From Bolinopsis microptera (lineage: Eukaryota > Ctenophora > Tentaculata > Lobata > Bolinopsidae), in assembly GCF_026151205.1 (NCBI RefSeq), contig NC_087075.1, forward strand, positions 2,146,859 through 2,210,858: DNA of 64,000 bases, written 5' to 3'. Below, piece after piece: positions 25,041 through 35,468 of the stretch; position 1 is the stretch's first letter, and the number at the start of each line of letters is the position of its first letter. The notes under the pieces were generated by a model. It saw only the letters and a program-made list of their open reading frames with translations. It was not told the origin of the DNA and did not search any database. Both the position numbers and the translations under genes were made by a program.

Positions 25041-27352
25041 TCAGTAACCCAACGGATTAAACCATGTTGAGTAAATGAGAAAGATATAGTGTCTTGCTAA
25101 CACACCCATACCCCTAGCATTGGCGTGAATATCCCACTTCTTCGATTCTAGACTATACTTAGGAAATAACTGGTAGTTCCTGTCGCCCCATGAACTAAGG
25201 AAACTACTAAAGACATCAAGGTAAAATAATTTAAATTTGGAACAAAGACTAAAGAGTAATTTGTTCATAGAGACCACATTTTGTTCTCCTTTGGGGTTAC
25301 CGTTAGCAGGTATAGGGAGAAGGGACTGGACAAAGATATTTGCTGAGGGAGCTAAGGATTTAATTTTGGACATAAAGTTCTGCAGAGGGCTTTTAAGGTG
25401 TATAATGCCAGTCTGACAGTATCGTATGTCGTTAGTTCCTACACACACAAACAGTTTCTTAATCTCTAAATCAGGGTGGTCTCTCACAAATTGCTCGATT
25501 AAGTGTAATACAGCATCAATCTTGCGACCACCCTTTATACTTATAGCGACTTTGAAAACTGTCTGTTTACCCTTGGCGGGTTTTTATATTTCCAGTCGCT
25601 CGAAGTATCTCCAGCGAGGAGTATGATCTTCTTCTTAGGGGGGCTAACGGGAGGCCAGTGTTAGGAGGGGGAGGATGATGAGGACGGGTAGAAGGATGAT
25701 GAGGAGAAGGACGAGAAAAGGTAGGAGTGGTGTACGGGTCAGTTAGGTTCCTAAAGAAAAGACTGTATCTAACACCACCCGGAGGAATTCTATGCAGTAG
25801 TCTGGATTGACAACCAGCCTTCATGATATTGAGAGACTGGTCTGTCGCTGGCACAGATAATTCTGGGGGAGAAGGGGTACCTTTCCTGCCTGAAGGGTTG
25901 TTGTCGTTCCTTATAAAGTCCAGTGTTCTTGCTGCACCGAACGACACCGTACAAATGTCACTGTCCTGATCAATCAATGGTTCGTTGTCGTCATGGTAGT
26001 TCAGGTTAGCTCCTTTACAGGACATACAGCTGACAAGACAGGCTGTCATGTTTCCAGAGGTGGCCTTATTGCTGTTAACAAGGTTCATCAGCTCGACAAT
26101 TTTGGGGAAATCGTTGATCGGCTCGGGCTAGTTCTCTAGTTGACCACCCTTCCATACTTATACGAGTACATATGCCATCTTGCCAACAAACGTAATCCTA
26201 TCTATGAGCTTCCTTTTGTCCATGAACAGTTCCAATACAGAACATCAACTGGTACTATACTCAGTCCTGTGGATCAGCTCCGTGATCTCGGTATAACAGT
26301 ATCCAGTGATACGTCCTGGACATCACACATACGATCTAGTTGTGATAAAGCGAGGAAGATGGCAGCATGGGTATTCAGTGTCTTCCACTCTCGCAATACT
26401 GGTGTTATGTTAACACTATACAAGTCACTAGTCCGTAGCCACTTAGAGTATTGCTCTCCTCTGTGGAATCCGGCGAAAGTGTATGAAATTCAGGAGCTTG
26501 AAAGTGTACAAAGAACTTTCACTTCAAAGATCCATGGTTTACAGCATCTCCATTATTGGGATCGCCTAAAAACCCTGTCCCTCATGTCACTTCAGAGGCG
26601 CAGAGAACGTTACATTGTCATGCACATGTGGAAAATCCTACATGGTTTCACATCCAACGACCTTGAAGTACAGTTCACAGTAAATCCACGATTGGGTACC
26701 CTTGCTAAGGTTCCAGCTGTCCGTACAAAAAGCTCAGCTGCTCACCAGACTCTATATGAAACATCATTTGGTGTAATGGGTCCCAGACTCTGGAACTGTA
26801 TACCTTCGCACATACGTGCAGTCTCCAAACATGATGGCTTCAAGCATCATATGACAGCATTCATGCTTTCCTTGCCGGATAAACCGCCAATCCGGGGCTT
26901 CACATCACCGAACTCCAATTCTATACTGGACTGGCGTAACGATCGAGAGGCATCTTCTCTCTGGGGTGGTCAGCAACTCTGATGGCCTGTCGAGTTTCGA
27001 CGAAGCAGATCAAAGGTATCAAAGGTAAGGTAATCATTGCAGGGACTCAGCCACAAGGTCTTTACTTTCCTTACTGTTGTGCGGTCTTCATCGTTATAAG
27101 TTCTTTCATTACCCCATCAACCAGGGGCTCTGGAAGGTCAAGCTAGACGTGTTTCACAAGATCCGAAAAATGCTTAGGCTCAGGAGAAGTTGACGGTGAT
27201 ATAGGTTTTGGAGTGAGAAAGGACTCTGTAGAGGGAGTGGTAAGGGACTCTGTCGGATGATCTTCCAGAAGGATTTCAATGGCATCTTTGAAGTCTTCTT
27301 CATTGTCATTAATGAGGGAGAGAATGTGATTTTTTCTGCTCTTGGGAGGCAC
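25041..27352 (-). mobile_element. LINE, ORF1 portion with SGNH-esterase domain (interrupted)
   Basis: The ORF1 start is probably MPPKSRKNHI at 27352. It runs to about 27040, is interrupted by a plus-strand LINE fragment, and resumes near 26105 (FPKIVELMNLVNS). A Ser/Pro-rich segment follows and then a GDSL/SGNH-type domain: IILLAGDT near 25620, VCVGTNDI near 25440, and ANIFVQSLLP near 25340. Esterase domains of this kind occur in the ORF1 of CR1/L2-like LINEs. One frame change lies around 25570-25600 and a stop near 27143, so the copy is dead. ORF2 is missing to the left. Confidence 0.65.
26108..27035 (+). mobile_element. 5'-truncated LINE, reverse transcriptase C-terminal part (CR1/L2-like)
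   Basis: An open frame at 26140-26982 holds the C-terminal, post-polymerase part of a LINE ORF2: DQLRDLGITVSSD, TLYKSLVRSHLEYCSPLWNP, ELESVQRTFTSKIHG, then LKTLSLMSLQRRRERY. It has no polymerase catalytic motif, so it is 5'-truncated. A short tail with ATCAAAGGT repeated twice (about 27009-27028) marks the 3' end, as in CR1/L2-type elements that end in microsatellite-like tails. It inserted into the opposite-strand LINE ORF1. The intact 280-codon frame suggests the insertion is fairly young. Confidence 0.85.
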
Positions 27353-27359
27353 TGAGAAG

Positions 27360-28250
27360 CAATTCAGTGATGAAGGTAGGTAGAAGTGGGGTTGGGTTAG
27401 CTTGCATCAATGGACAAAGTTACACCAAATGATCAGGATGGCAATCAGGGTACTAGGCAGCAGTCATCAGACATTCCCCGTAAAATGGAATGTAACGGCC
27501 TGAAAATAGAGACGGGCAGAGAGTTAAACTTGTCTCATGGGGGTAAATTAAGTACCAATAAAGATCAGAGGAAGAGAATGGATCAATGATAACAATTTAA
27601 AGTTATAAGGTAAAATGTGAATCTAAAATGGACTATATTCAATTACTAGCCTGATTGAGAAGTTTAGGACTCCAGACAAGCGGGGGATGCTAGGAGTGCT
27701 GCCGCTGCTACCCTTTATGCCAACTTCACAACCCCGGGACTTCGGCTGCTTTTACTCTGACATCGGCTGACTTCCGTTGCCATAGTTTTTAAATATGTTC
27801 CTGAACGAAGTTGCAATAATGCTAATAGATTTGATACAGCTCAGCAGTCACTGTCTTCAAATAAAGAGTGTTCCAGTTCTGCAGTCTCAAATGTTTCGCC
27901 AGCTTTTCTTTTCATCGTGGTGTATAGAAGACAGACCCTGAAAAATACTTGTATTATGATGATATAGGTAATATACCCAGAATGAGTAAAATTGTATTAT
28001 CGCAAATTTACTTATGTGGAAAACTCCAAAACAGAGTTTTCAGAAGTAACCGCACACGAGCAACTGCACGTAATTTGTGGTGGAAATATGTAACTCATTT
28101 ACGAAGTCAGTTAAAAGAACCTACCTTATTTACCGATGGCAATTTTTTTGCTTGTGATGAATAGGTCCTCTCAATATATGTATGTAATTTGTTTAAAGAG
28201 AAGATTGTAGACTGTAGTCATATTCCATGTATACACGGTATTTACCAGCA
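27360..28250. other. Unannotated stretch
   Basis: This lies 5' of the minus-strand LINE ORF1 and may include its leader. A 71-codon plus-strand frame at 27949-28164 (MYYDDIGNIPRMSK) has no recognisable family. Nothing else can be supported. Confidence 0.35.
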
Positions 28251-28254
28251 CTCC

Positions 28255-28740
28255 CTGTAAAAAACAAAATATTTTTTAAAAAAAAATTTTATTTTAATTT
28301 TGGGTAAAAGCGGGAAAATACCTTTTTTGGTTTTGGTTTTGTTTATAGGTCCGCCCCCATTTTCCCCGGGTATTAAAATTATAAGTAGGATTTAGCAATG
28401 TTGGTTGTGGGCACACTAACTGGAATTGAAGGCTAAAAACAATTTTCCCCCTTAAAAATATAAACATTGTACCCACTGCCAACTAACCTTTTTAGATTTT
28501 GCAGGCCAGAGGTGCAGAAGTGTCTTCTTTTCCTATTTTTTGTTGTGATGTTAAAAGACTCTGTTTTTGGGGGGGTGACAAAAATCATTGCATGTTTGGG
28601 GTCTAGATTGGTCGTTTTGTGAACTTAAGGGTTTGCTAAAAAAAAAAGATAAATACCCCAGTGCAAAAGGGGGTACGAAAAATTGGTTAAAAATTTAACA
28701 AATCCTCCCGAAATTAAAAAAAATTTCTAAAACTTGTCTC
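28255..28740. other. Homopolymer-rich stretch of doubtful sequence quality
   Basis: Runs of A, T, G and C of four to ten bases are packed together (for example TTTTTTGGTTTTGGTTTTG, CCGCCCCCATTTTCCCCGGG). This texture is unlike either flank. It looks like low-quality base calling or poor gap filling rather than a biological repeat. No gene is callable. Confidence 0.45.
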
Positions 28741-30020
28741 AACATAGAAGTTCTAAATGCCATGAGGTCTAAACTGGGTCGATTGAAAAGTGACGCTACG
28801 ATTAGCGGCTGGAAAACAAAAGGGATGAGATTAGTGATTAACTATGCACTAGGCAGGTAATCAGTACCTAGGTGCGAGTGAACGTTTGGGCTGACCGTAA
28901 AATCCAAAAGAAAAACTGTTAATGATTTAAACATCCTAGAATTAAGTGCCACAACCATGAGGTTATAAAGTCAAGAGGGTCTAAAATGGACTCTAATTGT
29001 ATATGTGATACCGAGAAAAGTACTTAGCAAAAGTACCATGAGGTAATTAAGCTACTAGGGGATAAATGGTGATCGTGAGATAATAATTAGAAACCATGCT
29101 CATGATAGACGAAAAGTGAGTATATGAATGGACAAGAGGTACAGAAATTAGCTCCGGTAATTATAGATGGGGAACAAATAAGATGATTATGTACGAGCTG
29201 AAATATAGAGGATAGAGGAGAGAATAAATTGCTAAGACATTAAATGGCAGATTGAAGTTTGAACTATTAAAAGAACCGGGTCTTCACAAAGAGGTCTAAA
29301 TAACGACTTCTAAGTGTTGGGGCTAATGAAGGGTGCTGCAAAATAATATCAGAGAATATATATATTATATAAACTTAAGAAAGAAAGAAAGTAAGGGTAT
29401 AAAATGGATGCTGTAAACAAGCGAAGTGGTCATAAATGACGGGCAATGATGGCCGGTTATCCAGAAAGTAGAATAAATATAAGCTCGGTGTTTTAAAACG
29501 TTGAGCATGAACCTGAGAACTAAATTGGGAATGTTGTGATGCAGGGTAAGGGATGTGGTGCTGGTTGTGGTGAGTGTTCAGAGTTGTCCATCCACGAAGT
29601 ATGGGCTAAATTACATTTAAAAGCCTGCAAACATACACAATGGCTAAGGAATTGGTAGCCGCCACACCTGACCAAGCAAGTGAACGAGTAGAAGTCAGGT
29701 GCAGTAATGCAACAACTAGTGAAGTATTTGGAATTTGAGTCCAATGGTCTAGGGCAGGACATTGGACAAGGAACCAGCACCTCGTGATCTTCTGAGGAGA
29801 AGTCCGAGTGAAGATAAATTTAACAGTGTTTTTATACAATGTTTTTATACCTGCACCGTTGTTGTGCTGTACTTGTATGGGTTAGGTTTCATATACTGAG
29901 CAAAAGCAGTATCATGCTTCCTTGGTGCAATGGCGAAAAAGAACTACGTGGTGGGCAAGATGTACATTGTACGATCATGTGACACTGGCAAGAGCGCGAG
30001 TAACGGAAGTGGGAACTATG
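28741..30020. other. Unannotated purine-rich stretch
   Basis: The plus strand is purine-rich, with loosely recurring phrases such as CCATGAGGT and TCTAAAATGGAC (also at 27621). Open frames are short and unconvincing. It may be decayed repeat DNA beside the Penelope-like element that follows. Confidence 0.35.
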
Positions 30021-30521
30021 TGGAAGAGAGACAAATAGATCTTAAGGCTGAGCGTGAGTTTGAGACGAATTTAGCTTTCATTTTAGACTTCACGTCTCCC
30101 GAAATAAAACTGCGAAACAAAGTGAAACAAGGAACTAAGTAAACTGTAAACCCAAATTTTCGTCACGCAATGGACTTTCTCAAGGTTACACTGAAAAGGG
30201 GAGGTTTGATCTCTGAACCAGGAGAGTGTGGTAATTGGGTTAGGAAAGTAAACATACATGCGACAGAAGACAGGTTACCATTAGGAAGAAAATTTCAGCA
30301 AAAATTTATAGAACAAGGGGGTGTACACATCCATGCGAGGAAAAATCGGGTTACCAATAAGAAAAAATCACAACAGAGAAAGTTTACAAACCCTCAGATC
30401 AGCGGAGTAAAAGTGTACTAGAAATTAGTCTGTAAAACCGTTTCCACACATGTTATTGATTTTAGGTTTAGTGTGTTTCTATTGCTAAGCTCTTCTCTAT
30501 ATAAGGTATCTAAGGGTATCC

Positions 30522-30878
30522 TTACATTTGTTCTGATATGCTAAATTCGTAGTTGTTCGAAGGAATTTTGCTAAGTCCTCTTTTTTCCCGATATGGGAGT
30601 GTAGTGTGGGTCGTCTGCTCGCGGTGTTCAGCAGCGTGGTATCCAGTGTGGTCCTGCTGTTTGTTGAGTCGGAAGCTAGACTCGTGTTCGTAGATTCGAC
30701 CTCTAATAGGTCGTCTTGAAGCTCCTATGTACAGAGCTCCGCATTGCTTACATTTTGCTTTGTACACGTAGTGTCGGGTGGTACAGTTGGAATCTGCCTT
30801 GCAGAGTTCGCACTCGCATATCTCGTCTTTAGATGGTGTGCTGATGATCTCCTGACAGCATTTCCCCGCCTGTGTCAC
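30522..30878 (-). CDS. Penelope-like element, GIY-YIG endonuclease end
   Basis: A 118-codon frame with the cysteine motif CECELCKADSNC, then HYVYKAKCKQC and LYIGASRRP, then RGRIYEHESSF, matching the GIY-YIG core and its arginine. It is the C-terminal nicking domain of the element. Part of it is copied in inverted orientation at about 32990-33120. Confidence 0.75.
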   Translation of the reverse strand: MTQAGKCCQEIISTPSKDEICECELCKADSNCTTRHYVYKAKCKQCGALYIGASRRPIRGRIYEHESSFRLNKQQDHTGYHAAEHREQTTHTTLPYREKRGLSKIPSNNYEFSISEQM

Positions 30879-32151
30879 TACTTCTGGCGTTTATTCCCAG
30901 TTGCTTGATCGATGAGTTGACTCTCCTGGGTAAAGCTCTCGTTAATGTACGGTATCTTCAGGATAAGGGCGGGTTCTGGCCGGGTTCTCGGTGGGGTCGA
31001 GCTTTGTAGTAGACTTCTAGTCTCTCTAGAGCTTGTAACATTGTGTTTTGGGTACGACTTCTTTGGGATATCCGGAGTTTAACGATCAGGTGAGTTTTCA
31101 GTTTTCGAGGGTATGCCCAGCTGTCGTCCTTGTATTTGCAGTTGAGAACTATCCGCCTAGTCTCCGACCTGATGATGTTTGTTTTTGGTGACTAGACTAC
31201 AGTGTGAGTCGGTAATGCAAATATCTTCCAGAAGCCGTAGGTTTTTGGTAGTGAGTGAAAGATATTTCATTGTTCTCTTTTAGCTCAATGGGTGAGATCA
31301 AGGAAAATGAGCTTTCTATCGTTCTTGAGTTCGCTGGTGAAGTTTACATAGGTCCAAACAGAGTTCCAGATTGCTTTGAATTCCTCGAAGTCTTCGGCGC
31401 TTGACTTCCAGAGTAACCAGGCGTCGTCAACGGTACGTGGAAAGGTCACTCCGGCTTGTGGGTACTCTTTCTGCTGCTATATTGTAGGTGGTAGTCGACG
31501 ATGATTTCTGCGTATGCCGCTGAACTATGGGGACCCAGTGCCGAAATACCCTGTTTTGTAGGTAGGTATTTTGTCGCCTGCTTGATGTGTAAGTGTGGGT
31601 GTAGGACAAATTCGAGCATGGAGACAATATGTGAGGGCGAGAAATCCGTACAGGTTAATATTTTCTTTGTAATCTTCAATTGTACGATAGTATGACTTGT
31701 AAAGCTCTCTCGTCAGTGGGTAGAGTAGGGTACATGTTCTCCACATCAAGGATGCTTGGGAAACTGACACTACTGGTTACGGTGATGTTGTCAGGATAAG
31801 TGTTGCGGAGCTTAGTGAGAAAATCTTTTGTACTTTTGACTCGGTTTGGGGAGGAGCTGATTATTTGTATCAGTACTTTGCTCACTACCATGTCGAGTTT
31901 TTCTATAGCACTGTTGTTGATGAGGTTGTACTACTCGAACTTTGGTGTTGGGAAAGCTGGGCTTGTGATCCTTAGCCATTGGGTAGAGTTCTGGGGCCGA
32001 TGAGTAATTGCTTAGAACGTGTTTGATGGGGGGTTTCGTGACATCTATTCGCAAGATCTATGGCATATGTCGGTAAACAGGTTGTTTGCTGCTGTTTCGT
32101 ACTTATTAGTGGGATCTTCTTCTAATAGTTGTAGCAGTTTCTCGCAGGTGG

Positions 32152-33048
32152 TCAGCTAGCTTTTGCTCCACTAGTTCTTTCCATGATAGCAATATTGTTG
32201 GTTTTGTCGGTCAGGATAATCCGTACATTTTCCCGCGTTTTCGCCTCTGTTAGGCTCTCGAGATCTTCTTTAAGGTAGTTCCTGGGGATGTGTATCTTCC
32301 TCAAATCGTGTTTTAGGCCTTCCATGGAGCACTTAAGTTGTTTGATAGTCTCCTCAACAGGTGGTATGGCTTTTGGTGGGGGTGCGAGGTCCTTATCGAA
32401 TCTCGATACAACCTGTTTGAGGCTGAGTATAGTGTTTAGGTCTGGGTCTGGATTTCTCGCGGGGTTGGGAATACCGAACTCGTATGCAGGGTTGCTGTAT
32501 CGCATTGCTGCAATCATCCTCCATACTCCAGTCTGGAAATCTGTTTCCAGTTTTCTCCCATTGTCCGGAGAAATCTTGAAATTCCTTCCTTTTTCTAAGA
32601 TGTTGGTAGCTGCGTTGCTGTATGTGCTGGGGACAGTTACAATAACTCCAGAGCTCAGAGGGGCTTCCTCATTTGGGTTGTTGGTAGATTCTTCTGGGTT
32701 ATTAGCTTTGCTATCTCCTTGATCTTCGTGGAGGTTGGGTGTAGTCGATACATTGCTGTTTTCTGGTTTTTGACAAGCTGTTTTAATGATTTTGAGCTTC
32801 TTTTCCAGTTTTTGTTGTGACTCACACCTTTCTTTTTGGGTATGCTGTTCTATAACTCTGTTGATGTATCTGGTCTCTCGAGGTGAGGCTACACTGTGTA
32901 GCGTTTTAAGGGTGTGGTTAATCTCAAGGGTACATCTTTTAACTTCGAGGTATTTTTCATCGATTTCAGCTTTGAGGAAGAAACAATGTATGGTGTTCGT
33001 CACACAGGATACCACGCTGCTGAACACCGCAGAGCAGACGACCCACAC
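32152..33048 (-). CDS. Penelope-like element, N-terminal ORF part
   Basis: A 298-codon open frame. Its first 30 or so residues are read through the inverted arm and may not be native. The middle has a charged helical stretch (EIDEKYLEVKR to KLEKKLKIIK) followed by a Ser/Thr/Asn/Pro linker. The C-terminal part contains FQTGVWRMIAAM, LSLKQVVSRFDKD and ENVRIILTDKTNNIAIM, the last equivalent to the 'ADKGNATVV' region of the polymerase in the element at 0.6-3.1 kb. It belongs to the element described at 30060-33570. Confidence 0.6.
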   Translation of the reverse strand: MWVVCSAVFSSVVSCVTNTIHCFFLKAEIDEKYLEVKRCTLEINHTLKTLHSVASPRETRYINRVIEQHTQKERCESQQKLEKKLKIIKTACQKPENSNVSTTPNLHEDQGDSKANNPEESTNNPNEEAPLSSGVIVTVPSTYSNAATNILEKGRNFKISPDNGRKLETDFQTGVWRMIAAMRYSNPAYEFGIPNPARNPDPDLNTILSLKQVVSRFDKDLAPPPKAIPPVEETIKQLKCSMEGLKHDLRKIHIPRNYLKEDLESLTEAKTRENVRIILTDKTNNIAIMERTSGAKAS

Positions 33049-33570
33049 TACACTCCCATATCGGGAAAAAGAGACTTAGCAAAATTCTTCGAAAACTACG
33101 AATTTAGCATATCAGAACAATGTAAGGATACCTTAGATACCTTTATAAGAGAAGGCTTAGCAATAGAACACACTAAACCTAAAATCAATAACATGTGTGG
33201 AAACGGTTTTACAGACTAATTTCTAGTACACTTTTACTACGCTGATCTGAGGGTTGTAAACTTTCTCTGTTGTGATTTTTTCTTATTGGTAACCCGATTT
33301 TTCTCGCATGGATGTGTACACCCCCTTTTCTATAAATTTTGCTGAAATTTTCTTCCTAATGGTAACCCTGATCTTTGTCGCATGTATGTTTACTTTCCTA
33401 ACCCAATTACCACACTCTCTGGTTCAGAGATCAAACCTCCCCTTTTCAGTGTAACCTTGATAAAGTCCAATGCGTGACGAAAATTTGGTTTTACAGTTTA
33501 CTTAGTTCCTTGTTTCACTTTGTTCGCAGTTTTATTTCGGGAGACGTGAAGTCTAAAATGAAAGCTAAAT

Positions 33571-35460
33571 TGGAAGAGAGACAAAAGTAGAAGCAAAGCT
33601 GAGTGAGTAAATCGTGAATAATAGGAGTCTGACGACTGCAAGGTAATAAATACAGTGTCCAGAAACTGAAAACTAACAGCTTTACCAGTATTCGGAAATC
33701 ACGCTAATTAAGTTTTACTTTAAACTATGTTTCCCACTTTCTGCCCCTCTCTCTCCCTTATATAATGTAATGAACCTACCGCAACATTTCATAATTAATG
33801 TTAATTATGTTTGAGTGTGTTCTCCTCATCAGCAGTGGCAATGTTTTATGATTTTGTTCTACTTCTAGGTGTGTTCTTGATTGCTAGGTGATTTTGTGAT
33901 GATCAGTGCGGGTTTCGACTGAACGGGTTCATACTATTGTACCTTTTTAGCTGCGACAGTGGAATCCAGCCTCCTTACACTCTTACCCTATATAAAATTA
34001 CAATGATATTTACTATATCAGTTATTTAGAATATATATTTGCATGTATCCACACTATATTTACATTACACGTTCAACGTGATATCATTATCAGTGCAGTG
34101 TGTACAACACCAACTACACCGATCAATTGCCAATCTACGAAACATTTTAATTATTATTATCACTTCGAGATGGTAGGCCCTATAATTATACGTATTACGT
34201 GATGTGCGCTCAGAATTAAATTTACTCTAATGCGGTTGATTTCAACTGAGCGAGTTTGTACTTTTGCACAATTTTAAATTTTGCACTGTTTATACTTTTG
34301 CAAATCAACTGAGATAGTGAAGACGAAGTCCCGGCCGTAGCCACGGATTACACTAGTATTATATAAAATATAAAAGGCAACAATATCATATTCATCTACT
34401 TACACTTTTTGGAACCGATTCTTGAAAGAGGATGGTTTTATGGAGTTGTCTAATGCAGTAATTCAGGATGTCTCTTTCTCTTCAAGTGTTTAGAAAGATC
34501 ATTCTGTACCAATTATAACGGTTTACTGGTTTAATGATATTAACAATTTTGGCGATCCAGGGAGCATCTAATTATAATCTACGATCACGGTTCCAGAATT
34601 GCGTACAAACTGACTTAACTGGGTGAATTTTGTTTCGCAGCTCATATTAATGGGTCGAGTAATCTCCTTTTTTGATTACTTTATTAATTGAAAATTTCAT
34701 TTTAAATTGGTCGTTATGACGATTTAAAGAATGAATAAGTCATAACTTCGAATTTACTGATTATGAGCACACCTCCCGCTAACCTAGTTCGTGCGTATGT
34801 TAATATAAATTCACGTTTGAGAGAATTACATCACTGCTTCAAGTTAAGACGTTCGCTCATCTTTAACTACCCAGGATTAACTGCGAGCTTTTGATTAAAT
34901 ATATTCCAATACTTGGCACGATTTGATTAATTTAGTTGATTAAAATTTGACCAGTAAACCGTTCAGGCACCAGCTTCACCTGAGACAAACTATTGAAAAC
35001 ATGCAAGAGTCGACGACAATAACTGTATTTTAATAAATCGTTTTAAAGATGGTGCCATAACCATTTAGTCTATAAATCACCTCCCACTATAATTGAAAGT
35101 TTCTCTATATATTTTATAGGTGCGGTTAATTCCCATTTTAACCAATAGTTGAGCTGAACATGCGAGTAAGCAGTTAAATTGTGAAAGCTGCCCAAGAGAA
35201 AGACAAGTTTTATCGAACCGTTATTTCGATGGTGTAACCGCTAAAGTGTGTATATATATATATATGAAACTGATTTAATCACCATTTCTAAAAGCTTCTC
35301 ATCAGATGATGCGCATGCTGTTGTTTTCAAATGCACGTGCAGTTTTACACAGTCTTCGTTTTTAAGGATAACGTAGTGTGAAGAACAAAGACCGGTAAAT
35401 CTTTATTTATCATCAATCACATGAACTAGTGATTCAAACAATAATCATCAATTATCTAAT
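33571..35460. other. Intergenic stretch; one hammerhead-like core candidate
   Basis: No gene was recognised. At 33770-33845 the minus strand reads CTGATGA (33832-33826) followed by a short stem-loop and AAAC, and outer segments AACATT and AATGTT could pair, vaguely like a degenerate hammerhead. It lies on the 5' side of the Penelope-like element, on the same strand. The rest is AT-rich DNA leading to the receptor gene at 35469. Confidence 0.3.
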
Positions 35461-35468
35461 AGGCGATA

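Larger units (their letters stand above)
30060..33570 (-). mobile_element. Penelope-like element with long inverted terminal arms
   Basis: Minus-strand reading gives reverse-transcriptase landmarks from about 32050 down to 31400 (KVRVVQP, LDVENMYPTLP, GTGSP-type turn, AEIIVDY). A GIY-YIG endonuclease preceded by a cysteine cluster follows at about 30830-30690 (ICECELCKADSNC, YVYKAKCKQCGALYIGAS). The 5' part at 33048-32152 is a 298-codon frame with a coiled-coil-like start. The segment 30060-30660 recurs inverted at about 32990-33570, including the end of the endonuclease. Penelope-type elements are known for such inverted or partial terminal copies. The frame is broken in several places, so the element is inactive. 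Two direct traces of GGAAGAGAGACAAA flank it (30022 and 33568). Confidence 0.85.

Noticed and set aside
25426-25626. Plus-strand frame over the LINE ORF1
   Set aside because: It is the antisense shadow of the esterase-domain coding sequence.
29930-30421. Two short plus-strand frames next to the Penelope-like element
   Set aside because: They lie in or beside the inverted arm and on the strand opposite to the element's genes; no family match.
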